Shown: piece after piece, positions 44,198 to 53,559 of the stretch
How the letters are laid out: the number at the start of each line of letters is the position of its first letter
Position numbering within the stretch: position 1 is the stretch's first letter
Source of the DNA: Durusdinium trenchii
Lineage: Eukaryota; Sar; Dinophyceae; Suessiales; Symbiodiniaceae
Length of the DNA stretch: 64,000 nt
Reading direction: 5' to 3'
Assembly (NCBI GenBank): GCA_963970005.1
Contig: CAXAMN010003558.1
Coordinates: 1,030,247-1,094,246, forward strand
Notes under the pieces: generated by a model
Database searches by the model: none
The model's input: the letters and a program-made list of their open reading frames with translations, nothing else
Told to the model about the DNA's origin: nothing
Made by a program: the position numbers and the translations under genes

Positions 44198-44252
44198 CTA
44201 GCGATGGCCTCCAACTCCAACCCCTACTAGCGATGGCCTCCAACCTACTATG
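44198..44252. repeat. Dispersed GGAGGCCATCGC repeat (inverted)
   Basis: CTAGCGATGGCCTCCAACTC and CTAGCGATGGCCTCCAACCT occur side by side, the reverse complement of the repeats at 7.35 and 8.03 kb. Confidence 0.55.
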
Positions 44253-44751
44253 AACTTACTATATAGCAAGGCCTTTGTGAACTCCCTTTTATTTCCTGGG
44301 GCTGAAACAGCATGGATCTCCCTGGGCCAGGACTTTGCTCCCTCCGGCTCGCACCAGCTGCTCCTACAGGACTCGTTAAATACTGGATACTCAACAGAAA
44401 TCAATCCCAAACACTCCATGTAGGGTGTTTGTCTCCAACATGAGGGTGGTTGACCTGGGGTCAACGTATGTAAATATGCCAGTCCCATGGAGTGTCTGGG
44501 AATTGTTGAACCCGATTTCATGTCAACATAGTTTACATCTTTGCACATGTCAATATACTAGATTGCTTTCTATATATACCTGGAACCTGAAACGACCACC
44601 TTTTTTTGGTTGTTTCGTTAAACGACCAAAAATTTTTGAAACGACCAAGAAAAATGGTCTTTTCGTAAACGACCGTATTTTTGTCAATTATGATGATGTT
44701 CAACTATAGTTGAATATATAAGTTGAAACACAAAACGCAAGGTAAATCTGT

Positions 44752-44881
44752 ATGTTCATATGCATGCACATTGTAAAACACAAGCTAATTCTGTATGTCA
44801 GTACACGCGCACACTGTAAAACACAAGCTAATTCTGTATGTCAGTACATGCACACACAGTAAAACACAAGGGAATTCTGTA
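44752..44881. repeat. 43-bp tandem repeat, three copies
   Basis: GTAAAACACAAGCTAATTCT recurs with period 43 (at about 44773, 44816 and 44859), with the third copy slightly changed. A second short tandem, GCACATCTGTGCTTTAGCAA, follows at 44.91-44.96 kb. Confidence 0.7.
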
Positions 44882-45187
44882 GTTCACATTATAATTTGAT
44901 GCGTTTGATGTGCTTTAGCAAGCACATCTGTGCTTTAGCAAGCACATCAGTGCTTTTGTAGGCGTTTCATGTCCGTGCAACCTGCAGCATTTTGCTTAAA
45001 TTAGGGGGTTAGTGTTTGGTGCATGCGTGGCTATGTGCCATTGTCGTGGCCTGAGACTGCATGGTGAATGTGAGCACGCACAAGTTTGTTGCATAGATTG
45101 CATTTGATGCTGTCTTGGCCAGCCTTGTCTTGACAGCCATTTGGGCTGAACAAGTGGTGCTCCTTTACGTCCTTTACGTTTTGCTTC

Positions 45188-47580
45188 ATGGCAGAGGGCC
45201 ACAAGATTGAAGATCTCTTGGCACAGATACCGCCACATGAGTTTGCAGCTCATGAGAAGTGCCTGAAGAACATCTACCTTGTGCTGGAGAAAGACAGCGG
45301 CTTTCGCTGTCGTGCTCGAAACGCAGAGGGGCTGGTCAGGGTATGTGACAGCACTGGCAAAAGGAATCGCCAGAAGGTATATGAAGATACAAGTTTCAAT
45401 TCAGATGTGCTGACTGTCTTTGTTGATACTATGGCTGCCCATGGAGTCACGAAAACACCATCAGTTGACGCTTTGAGTTGCTTGGTTTACTCATGCGCAT
45501 GCTTACATGCAATCTTCTTTTTTCTTGCCCCTGTGACAGATGTCAGGTTATGAGCTATGGCGATTCTACATTGTGGCTGGCTACCCCAGTTCAAAACTAG
45601 CAGAACACCAAGCCCATTTGGACGCGCACCAGATGAAGCCAATGTTCTCCTTTATGAGACGGAAATGGAAACGGTGTGAAAAGCCGCGAGAGACTTGCTT
45701 GCATCTCAGGATTGTGTTACGCGTGCTTTAGTGGCAAGATTGGTTGACAATCTTAGGACAAACGAGTTCGAGCGCTCCTGGAACTCTACCAAAAAGCCTT
45801 TGAGAAGCTGAAGTCAACCATTGGAGAGAGTGCGGCAGCAAAAGTCATCAACCTGGAAGACGACAGTGATGAGGAGGTGAAGGATGATGAGCCTGAAGTT
45901 GAGTGGACGGAGACTGAATTGGAGACTACGCCGCCTGTGTCTTCATTGTCTGCTCAGGCTTCATCGTCTGCTGTCACGCCAAAGGTCTCTGAGGTCCAGC
46001 AAATGGATAAGATGTCTCTGCCAGAGCTGAAGCAAATGCTTGCCCATGCCGAGCGGAGGATGTCTGCTAAGAAATTGCGCCTAAGCGGCATTGGTTCACA
46101 TAAGTTTTGGGCTTTGGCAAGCCAGCCTAAGGGCTTTGGGAAGCCTGTGTGGACTTGTCTTGGGCTTTCACAAGCCCAAGGCAATTTGTTTTGTTTTGTT
46201 GTTTGATGTTTTGTCTTTCTGGCTCAGGATGCAAGAAGAAAGGGAACGCGTCAAATTGCTATGGCCCGAGAAGGATTCTTGTGAGTTGATTGACTTGGAC
46301 AGCCCTCCGCCACCAAAGGTGAGAAAGGCGAAGAGCATAGATGAAGTTGTAACACTCCCAATGGTGGTCAACACGCAGGCCTTTGAACATGCTCTTGAAG
46401 AGGCTTTGCCAACACCTTGTCCAAAAGCAGGGGATGCACCAGATGTCTCGGCTGAGAAGACGACTCTGATTGTGACTCGCAGCCACCAGCTACACCTTAA
46501 GGCTGGCAAGACTGCAAGTCAAGCCAAAGAAGCTGTTGAGAGGGTCACTCAAAAGCGTGCGACAACTGATGAGGTCGAAGAGGAAACGAAAGATGAAGAA
46601 GAGGGACAGGAGGAAGAGAAGCCGGTCAAGGCTCGTCGCAGGCTCAGGAGAGCAGAGGTGACTGAAGAGGATGAAGAGATGCTGGTGAAGGCTCGTGCCA
46701 AGAGAGCAGAGGATGAGGAGAATGAAGTTGAAGATGAAGAGAAACCGGTGAAGGCTCGTGCCAAGAGAGCACAGGGGAATGAAGATGAAGAGAAACCGGT
46801 GAAGGCTCGCGCCAAGAGAGCACAAGAGGAGAATGAAGTTGAAGATGAAGAGAAACCGGTGAAGGCTCGTGCCAGGAGAGCACAGAGGAATGAAGATGAG
46901 GAGAAACCGGTGAAGGCTCGCGCCAAGAGAGCACAGGGGAATGAAGTTGAAGATGAGGAGAAACCGGTGAAGGCTCGTGCCAAGAGAGCACTGGGGAATG
47001 AAGTTGAAGATGAAGAGAAACCGGTGAAGGCTCGTGCCAAGAGAGCACAGGGGAATGAAGTTGAAGATGAAGAGAAACCGGTGAAGGCTCGTGCCAAGAG
47101 AGCACAAGAGGAGGAATGTGAGGAGGATGTCAAGGACAAGCGAAAGGGCCGAGGCCGTCCTAGTGCCAAGACAAAGCCTAAGTCAAAGGCAAAGTCAAAG
47201 GCAAGGGGCAAGCCTGATGAGTCGAGAAAAGATGTGGAGGAGACAAAGAAACGTGTTGCGGTGCCTGGCTTCCCCTTGACGTTTGCGCGTCGCTACCGAC
47301 CAGAAAGTGAGTCATCTGCTGCTCACTGGGAGGCGAAGGTGAAGTCGTTTTTGCTCTATGTGCTGCCAAAAATAGAGAAGAAACAGAAAACACAGTTTGA
47401 GGCCTGGTTGATTTTGACCTACAGCCTGCATGTGCACCAATTGTGTTTGTTTCATGGTCTGCACTGCAGGTGAAGTTCTGGAAGTTTGCCACCGATGACT
47501 GGTCCATGAATGGTGAAGATGACAGTTTGAAGGGTCTCTCGGACTTCTACAAGACGAGTGCTGAGAACTTCTGTTCGTGA
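45188..47580 (+). CDS. Acidic/basic repeat protein with AT-hook-like motif, GC-AG introns
   Basis: Exon 1 (45188-45469) begins MAEGHKIEDLLAQIPPHEFA. Exon 2 starts at 45540 (MSGYELWRFYIVAGYPSSKL). Borders between 45.64 and 45.79 kb are unresolved. RALLELYQKAFEKLKSTIGE then leads to 46076, exon 46228-47401 and last exon 47470-47580 (VKFWKFATDDWSMNGEDDSL). Introns 45470-45539, 46077-46227 and 47402-47469 all begin GC and end AG and keep the frame. The large exon holds about seven copies of a VEDEEKPVKARAKRAQGN-type unit and then KGRGRPSAKTK, an AT-hook-like motif. A chromatin or RNA-associated nuclear protein is likely. No disabling change is seen. Confidence 0.75.
46735..47105. repeat. Coding minisatellite (about 48-60 bp unit)
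   Basis: GAAGATGAAGAGAAACCGGT and GAAGGCTCGTGCCAAGAGAG alternate about seven times, with unit length varying because some copies lack the GAAGTT extension. It encodes the charged repeat of the surrounding gene. Confidence 0.8.
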
Positions 47581-47599
47581 AGGACACCTTGAATGTTTT

Positions 47600-48600
47600 T
47601 GCTGTATAGGTGGTGTGTTGCTTGCTATAGTGAGAGGATCTGAAGCTGCCTGATGAGCCCTGATGAGTGTGAGCGATGGCAGCAGTTGCTGCAGACATCA
47701 TTTGCTTAGGGTGGCTTCCCAATGTGGAAGTATGGGGTGCAAGTGTTAGGTCTGTGGCTGGCTCATGGACAATCATAGTGGGACCGATGAACTAGCAGCT
47801 GTGAGGGATCAAATGTGCATGCTGTGTACCAGTGTGGTGTGCATGCTCCATGGGATTGTTTGCCAAGCTTTTTTTGTTGATCCTTCATGGGATTGCTTCA
47901 TGATTGTGTGCCACACGTGGCAATCATTGAGGTCCACATGGTGAAGAAAAGGCTTGCTGGCTATCGCTCCATGGCCCGCAATGGCCAGTTGAGGCAAGTG
48001 ATCTCTCAGGGTGTTGCTGACACGTGTTGCTGATGTTAATGAAGTTTGCAATACGAGACCTTTGAGACTTTGGTTGAACAAGCAAGCTTTTGATGCTGCT
48101 GCATGCAGTGTGAGGCTCACCAGCTATATAGGGACTAAAAGACATGTGCATGAGTGCATGCATGTGTGAACTGCATAAGCAATCAAGCAATGCGCGCATG
48201 GGATGTGAATGGTTTGGTGATGAGCTTGTTCAAACTCAAACGTCCTAAGGAACCTTGGCAGCAATTCATTATTTGCGTTGGTGCCTGGGCCTTTGTAGGC
48301 CTTGGGCGCTTGGGCTTTTGCCAGCCTGCCTTTGGGCCTTTGGGGGCCTAAAGGATTAAGTCTTAATGTTTGGGCCTTTGCAGGCCCAGTGTTTGGGCCG
48401 TTGCTGGCCTTGGAGTGCTGGAAGTTGCTTACCTGCCTTTTGTGCTAGGTTTTCGTGCTGATCGTACTACTGGTGGTATGGAATGAAGATCTGGGTGTTC
48501 AGAGCCAGACTGGGAAGGCCGATATTCGTGCTGTTGAGTGAGTGTGCATGACATCTCCTTGATGCCAGCTTGCATGTGAATGGTCCTGCAATTTGGCCTT
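47600..48600. other. Intergenic, CT/TG-rich; no gene recognised
   Basis: Between two intron-bearing genes. A run of GGGCCTTTG and GGCCTTGGGC phrases lies at 48.28-48.43 kb. No convincing ORF is present. Confidence 0.45.
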
Positions 48601-48605
48601 TCAGC

Positions 48606-48621
48606 AGTCTCTTGGCTCAAG
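48606..48621 (+). other. Spliced-leader-like sequence immediately before an ATG
   Basis: AGTCTCTTGGCTCAAG ends at the base before ATG. The last ten bases equal the 3' end of the dinoflagellate spliced leader as I know it, with one mismatch then TT alignment further upstream. Confidence 0.4.
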
Positions 48622-49699
48622 ATGCCAAGGGGCAAGGCTTCCACAGGAATGCGGAAGGCGACCAGGGCACTTGTGCAGGCCTTGCAGGCCAACAATGAGT
48701 TGATTCGCAATCTACAGGGCCTGGAGAGCTTGCAGACGATTTCCAATCGCCAGACTGCCCGTGCAGATGGCCAACTTCATGAGACTTGGCTATAATTTGA
48801 TATGCTGATTTGTATGTGTTGATTTGCATGTGCTTGCTTGTTGCTGCATTGGTGGTTGCTGATTTGTGGACTCAGGAAGGGGAAATGCACCGAGACCTCC
48901 TTCTCAACATGATGCGGAACATGGTATCTTGGCTATTAGTGCATGCGCTTGATAGATGCGGCTGATTATGATGAGCTTGCGGCAGCAGAAGCTGGCTCAC
49001 CTGCCTCTTCAATGCCAGCCTGCCCAGCATCCACTGTGCCACCAAGGGCACCACCTCCAAAGCCTCCAGAGCCTCCACCGATGGAGCCTCAAATGACAGC
49101 CCCAATGCATGGAGGTCCAACAGTGCTGCCTCCACAAATGACAGGGCCTCAGATGACAGCCCCGATGCCGCCGATGGGACCTCAGATGACAGCTCCAATG
49201 CCGTCGCCTCCACCAATGATGATGCCCCAGATGACATCCCCAATGCCTGCAGCTCCAATGGTGCCTCCCCCAATGACGACGCCTGGGATGTTTCCACCAA
49301 TGCCTCCACCACCTATGATGCCTGCAGGGAATGTGAGGCCTCCATCAGTGATAGGCCCATATGTGCTTGACCCGGCCCTCCCTGCGCAGATGGCATCTGG
49401 GCTTAATTTGTTTGCCCTTGTCTAAATGATGCATGTGTGCGTTTCATGTGTGGCTGTTTCATGTCTGCGTGTTTGGTCAGTGACTTGAGGTGCAACAAAT
49501 GAATCAGCAGCAAGATGATCAGGTGACTTGGTTGGCTTGCATGTTCAAACAAGTCATGCCATTTGAAGTGATTGAGGCGCAGTACATGGAACCAACACCG
49601 CCAATGGGGATGGCAGCAGCAGTTTTTGAGGAGTGGAAGTGGAGTGAGTGTGAGGCGAATAAGTGTAAAATGATGGGCAAACAAAAACAATTGCCTTGA
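48622..49699 (+). CDS. Pro/Met-rich repeat protein, several exons
   Basis: Exon 1 begins MPRGKASTGMRKATRALVQA and continues LQANNELIRNLQGLESLQTI. A short exon after CTCAG at about 48878 reads EGEMHRDLLLNMMRN. A long exon (about 48.96-49.41 kb) reads DAADYDELAAAEAGSPASSM, then repeated PQMTAPMP-type units. A last exon begins near 49490 (VQQMNQQQDDQVTWLACMFK) and ends at 49699. Donors are not canonical and were not fixed, so the exon chain is provisional. The repeat is disordered by composition. The neighbouring gene is on the same strand. Confidence 0.5.
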
Positions 49700-49899
49700 T
49701 GAAAGCACCTCCCCTAAGTGCATAGCTAGCTCTTCGCTCTCTGGTTTGGTTCGTCTAATTTGCAAGGAGGCAGCCGGTTCAGGTGTACTCTGCATCTGCC
49801 GGTTTGCACTTTCGATTGCCTTAGTGCCTTTTTCGTCTTTGCATTGACAAACAGCCAGGGACCGGACAACCCAAGGACACACAAAAACAACAGGGAGGG

Positions 49900-50330
49900 A
49901 ACAACTCCAGAACCCGAAAATGCGACTCGATGTCCTGGCACCTTGAGACAGGGGACTGGGAGGGGGGAGGGAAATGGGGTTTTTGGGGGTGCTTGAGAGG
50001 GGAAGGGGGGAGGCTTAAGGGGCACAAGGGGGGCTTCGCTGAAGGCCGAAGGTCTTGGGGCTTAAGGGGGCAACAGGAAGGCTTAAGGTCTTCGGACGAA
50101 GGGGGGGCTCAAGGGTGAGCTTAAGGGGTGGCTTAGGGGTGGCTTAAGGGGCTTAAGGGGGGCCTTCACGGCAGGTTTCAGGGGGACTTAAAGGGGGCTT
50201 CGCTGAAGGTCGAAGGTCTTGCGGCCTAGGGGGAATTGAGCGCGGGATAAGGGGGGCTTCAGGGCTATTCGGTTGCAGGGCGGTGTGAAGGGGGGGCCGA
50301 AGTGGATCACCTCGACACCTCGATGGTTAT
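49900..50330 (+). repeat. G-rich degenerate repeat (GGGGCTTAAGG, GCTGAAGG(C/T)CGAAGG)
   Basis: Runs of five to eight G's alternate with CTTAAG and CTTCGCTGAAGG phrases on the plus strand. The strand asymmetry is extreme and the sequence could form G-quadruplexes. No ORF is credible. G-runs continue more sparsely to about 50.86 kb. Confidence 0.6.
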
Positions 50331-50399
50331 TTGGTGTTGAGCACTCTAAGCTTGGGGCAGTTTTTGAATCCATGAAGAGGCATGCGATGCCGCTTGTCG

Positions 50400-51463
50400 C
50401 CACTTATTTTGCTCGAGGTGATTGAGACGATTGCGTTACGTAGTTGCTGGTTTTTGAACGTAATTGTGAAATCTCAGAGCGGATTTTCGGGGGGCTTTGT
50501 GAGAAGAAGCGATTCAGACGGATAGAAGAAATGGAAAACAAAAAACATTTTTTCATTTGTTTTCGCTTCCCGGGGGGGCGTACGGAGGGGGGGCTCAAGA
50601 AGGGGGGGTAGAAAGGAGGGCTGAAGGTTTTCGGCCCCGGCGTTCGAATATTTGTTGGTTTCGGCGTGAGGCTGTTTGCTCACCAAAAAAGATTGAGCGC
50701 CCGTTAGGTTCAGAAATCTTTCAGCCTAAAGTCTACTCGTTGGAACCTTCGTTGTATTTCGGGAGGAGCCTTTAAAAAGAAAACATTTCGTGGCAGGTGC
50801 AGGGAATGGTGTGAGAAGTGCAGATTTCGTGGCGCGGGGGGGGTTGGGGGGGCCCCCCCCATGCAGCAAGAATAAAGAGTTTGCTACATGGGAACCTTCG
50901 TTGTCTTCGGCAGGAGCCCTATCGAAATAAAAAGAAATGATTTCGTTGCAGGCGCTAAACGATTTCGTGGCAGGCGCAGGGCTTGGCGCCAGAAGTCACG
51001 AAGGGTAGAGGTTACGCTACCTGAGTTTTCCTTTTGCTTTAGTTATAGCCAGAGTGGAGGCTGGGCCCCCCCCCTTTCAACTCCACCCTGGCGCGGCTCC
51101 TTGTCAACGGCTAGAAAACGCCATAAGTACCAGTGTTTTCAGCTCCCCCAGTCTGCAAGAGTGGCCTCAAACCATGCAATTTAGATGGTTTTCTGTGGCT
51201 GTCCGGCTTCAAAAATGGTCGAAAAATGACCAAAAACCTGGAAAGATTTTGTCGGAAAGAATCTTTTCGGCTTTTGGAGGCTTCAAAATGGCTCAAAACA
51301 ATGGTATTTACACGGGTTTGTGCACCTTCCCGGCACAAAACCCGGTAAATTGCGATGGTTTTGGGCTATGTCACCATCCTAGAAGCGATGGCCTCCATCC
51401 TACAAACCATAAAAACTAGTGTTTTCAGCTCCTCCAGTCTTCAAGAGTGGCCTCAAACCACGC
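50400..51463. other. No gene; contains a roughly 60-bp direct repeat
   Basis: CAAGAGTGGCCTCAAACCA within AGTGTTTTCAGCTCC(C/T)CCAGT occurs at 51.13-51.18 and again at 51.42-51.46 kb, about 287 bases apart. The remainder is low-complexity or unrecognised. GATGGCCTCCATCCTAC at 51.39 kb belongs to the dispersed short-repeat family. Confidence 0.5.
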
Positions 51464-52063
51464 TGATATGTTTGCTTCTAGTGTGTGGCGGACCGTGTGG
51501 CGAAATTACGTGCGTAATGTCGCAGTGCCATTGGGATGTGCGCGGCCTTGGTGGAAAGTGTGTTTGCGTGGCGCCGTGCCACTGGGAGCGCAAAACATGC
51601 TGGCGTAAACGCGGCGTGTCGCTGGTGAGCGGGATCATTGGCGTTTTCATGTGATATGTTTGCTTCTAGTGTGTGGACAGACCGTGTGGCCAAAGTACGT
51701 TCGTGATGTCGCAGTGCCATTGGGATTTGCGCGGCCTTGGTTGGAAGTGCGTTTGCGTGGCGCCGTGCCACGGGGGAGCGCGAAACATGCTGGCGTAAAC
51801 GCGGCGTGTCGCTGGTGAGCGGGATAATTGGCGGTATCATGTGAGATGTTTGCTTCTAGTGTGTGGGATTTGCGCGGCCTTCGTGGGAAGTGCGTTTACG
51901 TGGCGCCGTGCCACTGGGGAGCGCAAAACACGCTGGCGTAAACGCGGCGTGTCGCCGGAGAGCGGGATCATTGGCGGTTTCATGTGATATGTTTGCTTCT
52001 AGTGTGTGGACAGACCGTGTGGCCAAAGTACGTTCGTGATGTCGCAGTGCCATTGGGATTTGG
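51464..52063. repeat. Tandem repeat, about 188-190 bp period, 3.3 copies
   Basis: Units start with TGATATGTTTGCTTCTAGTG at 51464, 51652, 51842 and 51984. The third copy lacks about 47 bases. Conserved inner phrases are GTCGCAGTGCCATTGGGAT and TGGCGTAAACGCGGCGTGTC. Similarity is above about 90 percent by eye. Open frames across it are by-products. Confidence 0.85.
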
Positions 52064-52079
52064 TTGTGTCAGAGCGCAT

Positions 52080-52807
52080 CGGTTGGAACCCAGGTGAGAA
52101 CCTTAGTTCTTGTCCTGGGCGTGGGTCCGCACCCTGCCAACCTTGTACAAAGTGACCAGACGGCACCACGCTAGTTTCACCTTGTTTCACCAGGGCCCTG
52201 CATGATGGCGGCGAGTCCGCTGTAGAGTCGAATCGCTATCCGGACAGGATTGCGCAAAGCGCATTTGCCGTTGCTCCTATAGGCTTAGCTGTTAAGGAGC
52301 CTGCTTTTGATGTGCTGCACCTGCTCCCTCTTTTAGAGGGAGTTTTGAAGTGCACAGAGTGTGCGGACTTTCAAGCAATGACTTCCTTAGGTTAAAAGCC
52401 CACCGCAGGCCACAGCATCTCCTGCGTTCGCTATGGTTTGGAGCAATAGAGACCAGATTTTTGCTGTTTTCCACGGCCAGATCATCATTGCCTTTTGACA
52501 ACAGAGCTCTCGACTTGCGGAATTCCCTTGGAACAACCATGACGTTGCTCAACATTTCTGAGCCGAGATCTAGCGCCAGAGCACTAGCGCCTGCAAGTGC
52601 TCGTGCGCTGGCCTGTTGCCACAGGCCAACTGCCCGATGCCTCTCCGTACACTGGCCGACAAAGATTCGATTGAAACTCATACTTGAATACTTGAATTCA
52701 CGGTCCTAGTAGAAAGCAGTCATAGTCCTTTTTCACCAAGTCTCACTTCAGATGTACAGAAATGAAACTCCGATGTTCTTGCTTTGTTGTTTGTTTGTTT
52801 GTTTGTT

Positions 52808-52866
<59 letters not shown>

Positions 52867-53006
52867 TTGTTTGTTTGTTTGTTTGTGTGTTTGGTTGTTG
52901 CTTTGTTGCTTTTTGTTTCGCTCTTTTGGGCACTCGGAGATTCATACCTTAGCCAAAGATGACCTGTGCACCATGCACACATGGCGTCTCCACTCGTGCA
53001 AAAAAA
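52080..53006 (+). mobile_element. Poly(A)-ended tail (copy f, diverged)
   Basis: GAACCTTAGTTCTTGTCCTG and TTGTACAAAGTGACCAGACG match the start of the other tails, and the end reads GGCGTCTCCACTCGTGC plus seven A's (53000-53006). It contains the tetranucleotide microsatellite and abuts UBL-LRR code on its right. Confidence 0.55.
52783..52887. repeat. (TTTG)n(TCTG)n(TTTG)n microsatellite
   Basis: A block of about ten TCTG units is flanked by TTTG units on both sides. All long open frames here are repeat artefacts. Confidence 0.9.
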
Positions 53007-53344
53007 GTTGTCGTTTGTGCTCAATGTTGACAAAGCAGTTTCTGACAACTAAATTGAAGCGAGTGCTGTCACGAGTGTCCCATAGGGTCCTTTAAGAGCT
53101 TCCGAGTGCTCGGATGAACAAAGTCGAGCTCACACCCAAACGTGCCATCTGGCCGGTCATGCTCCCGAAGCTCAATTGGGAGCAGAATTTCTTCTCCTGC
53201 AAGTGTGATGAGCGTTGGCTGAAAGGTGGCACAGTCTTCAGTGCCGGCCGGGGTGCTGGCTTGAGAGGGGCCTCCAGCTGCCACGGGGATTCTAGTTGGG
53301 CACTTGTCGTGGTGCGGGGCCCTTTGTGCTTGAGCCAATGTCAC
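53007..53344 (-). pseudogene. UBL-LRR N-terminal fragment, cut by an A-run
   Basis: The frame MTLAQAQRAPHHDKCPTRIP leads to LITLAGEEILLPIELREHDR and TFGCELDFVHPSTRKLLKDP (ubiquitin-like). After a shift it reaches a VVRNCFVNIEHKRQ segment equivalent to VVSPCFEQAEHKGQ at 38.7 kb. It stops at 53007 against the A-run of tail copy f, whose element therefore inserted here. Confidence 0.65.
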
Positions 53345-53559
53345 GTTGCAGCCTTTGTGGACGGGTCACCTGCGGGGGCAGGTTCATCAAAGAGAACACT
53401 TCAGACAACAAGACACACATCGCTCTTTGTGAGACTTCTCACCGCTCGGAGTCACCAATTGTAAACCAAACGTGCGGCAAAACGGGACAGTGACTGAGGT
53501 CACCGCCCTATGGTTGACTGCCAGTTTTGCTCTGTGCACTCAGTGGCACGTTCTGGTGT

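Noticed and set aside
44752-44960. CRISPR-like array
   Set aside because: Units are contiguous tandem repeats without unique spacers, in a eukaryotic context.
46490-47211. Three long minus-strand open frames of 150-220 codons
   Set aside because: They are reverse-strand by-products of the coding minisatellite in the plus-strand gene, with serine/leucine-rich repeats that mirror it.
51283-51296. TGGCTCAAAA as another spliced-leader relict
   Set aside because: It is a nine-base match inside unrelated low-complexity sequence with no ORF downstream. Chance occurrence is expected.
51478-52053. Minus-strand frames with repeated DTPRLRQHV segments
   Set aside because: They follow the 188-bp tandem repeat and have no independent support.
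36418-53020. Target-site duplications for the other five A-run ends
   Set aside because: I compared bases after each A-run with candidate 5' edges and found no convincing direct repeat. The 5' ends are truncated, diverged or outside the window.
52743-53095. Open frames rich in VCLSVCL or NKQTDRQT
   Set aside because: They are translations of the TTTG/TCTG microsatellite.
32659-53346. Conserved (L/V/M/W)-A-Q-(A/S/T) peptide before UBL domains, like a viral 3C-type protease cleavage site
   Set aside because: TTGGCTCAA can be read as L-A-Q in several copies, but at 37.03, 25.97 and 22.41 kb that frame is not the UBL frame, and one copy has a stop between. The spliced-leader explanation needs fewer assumptions.
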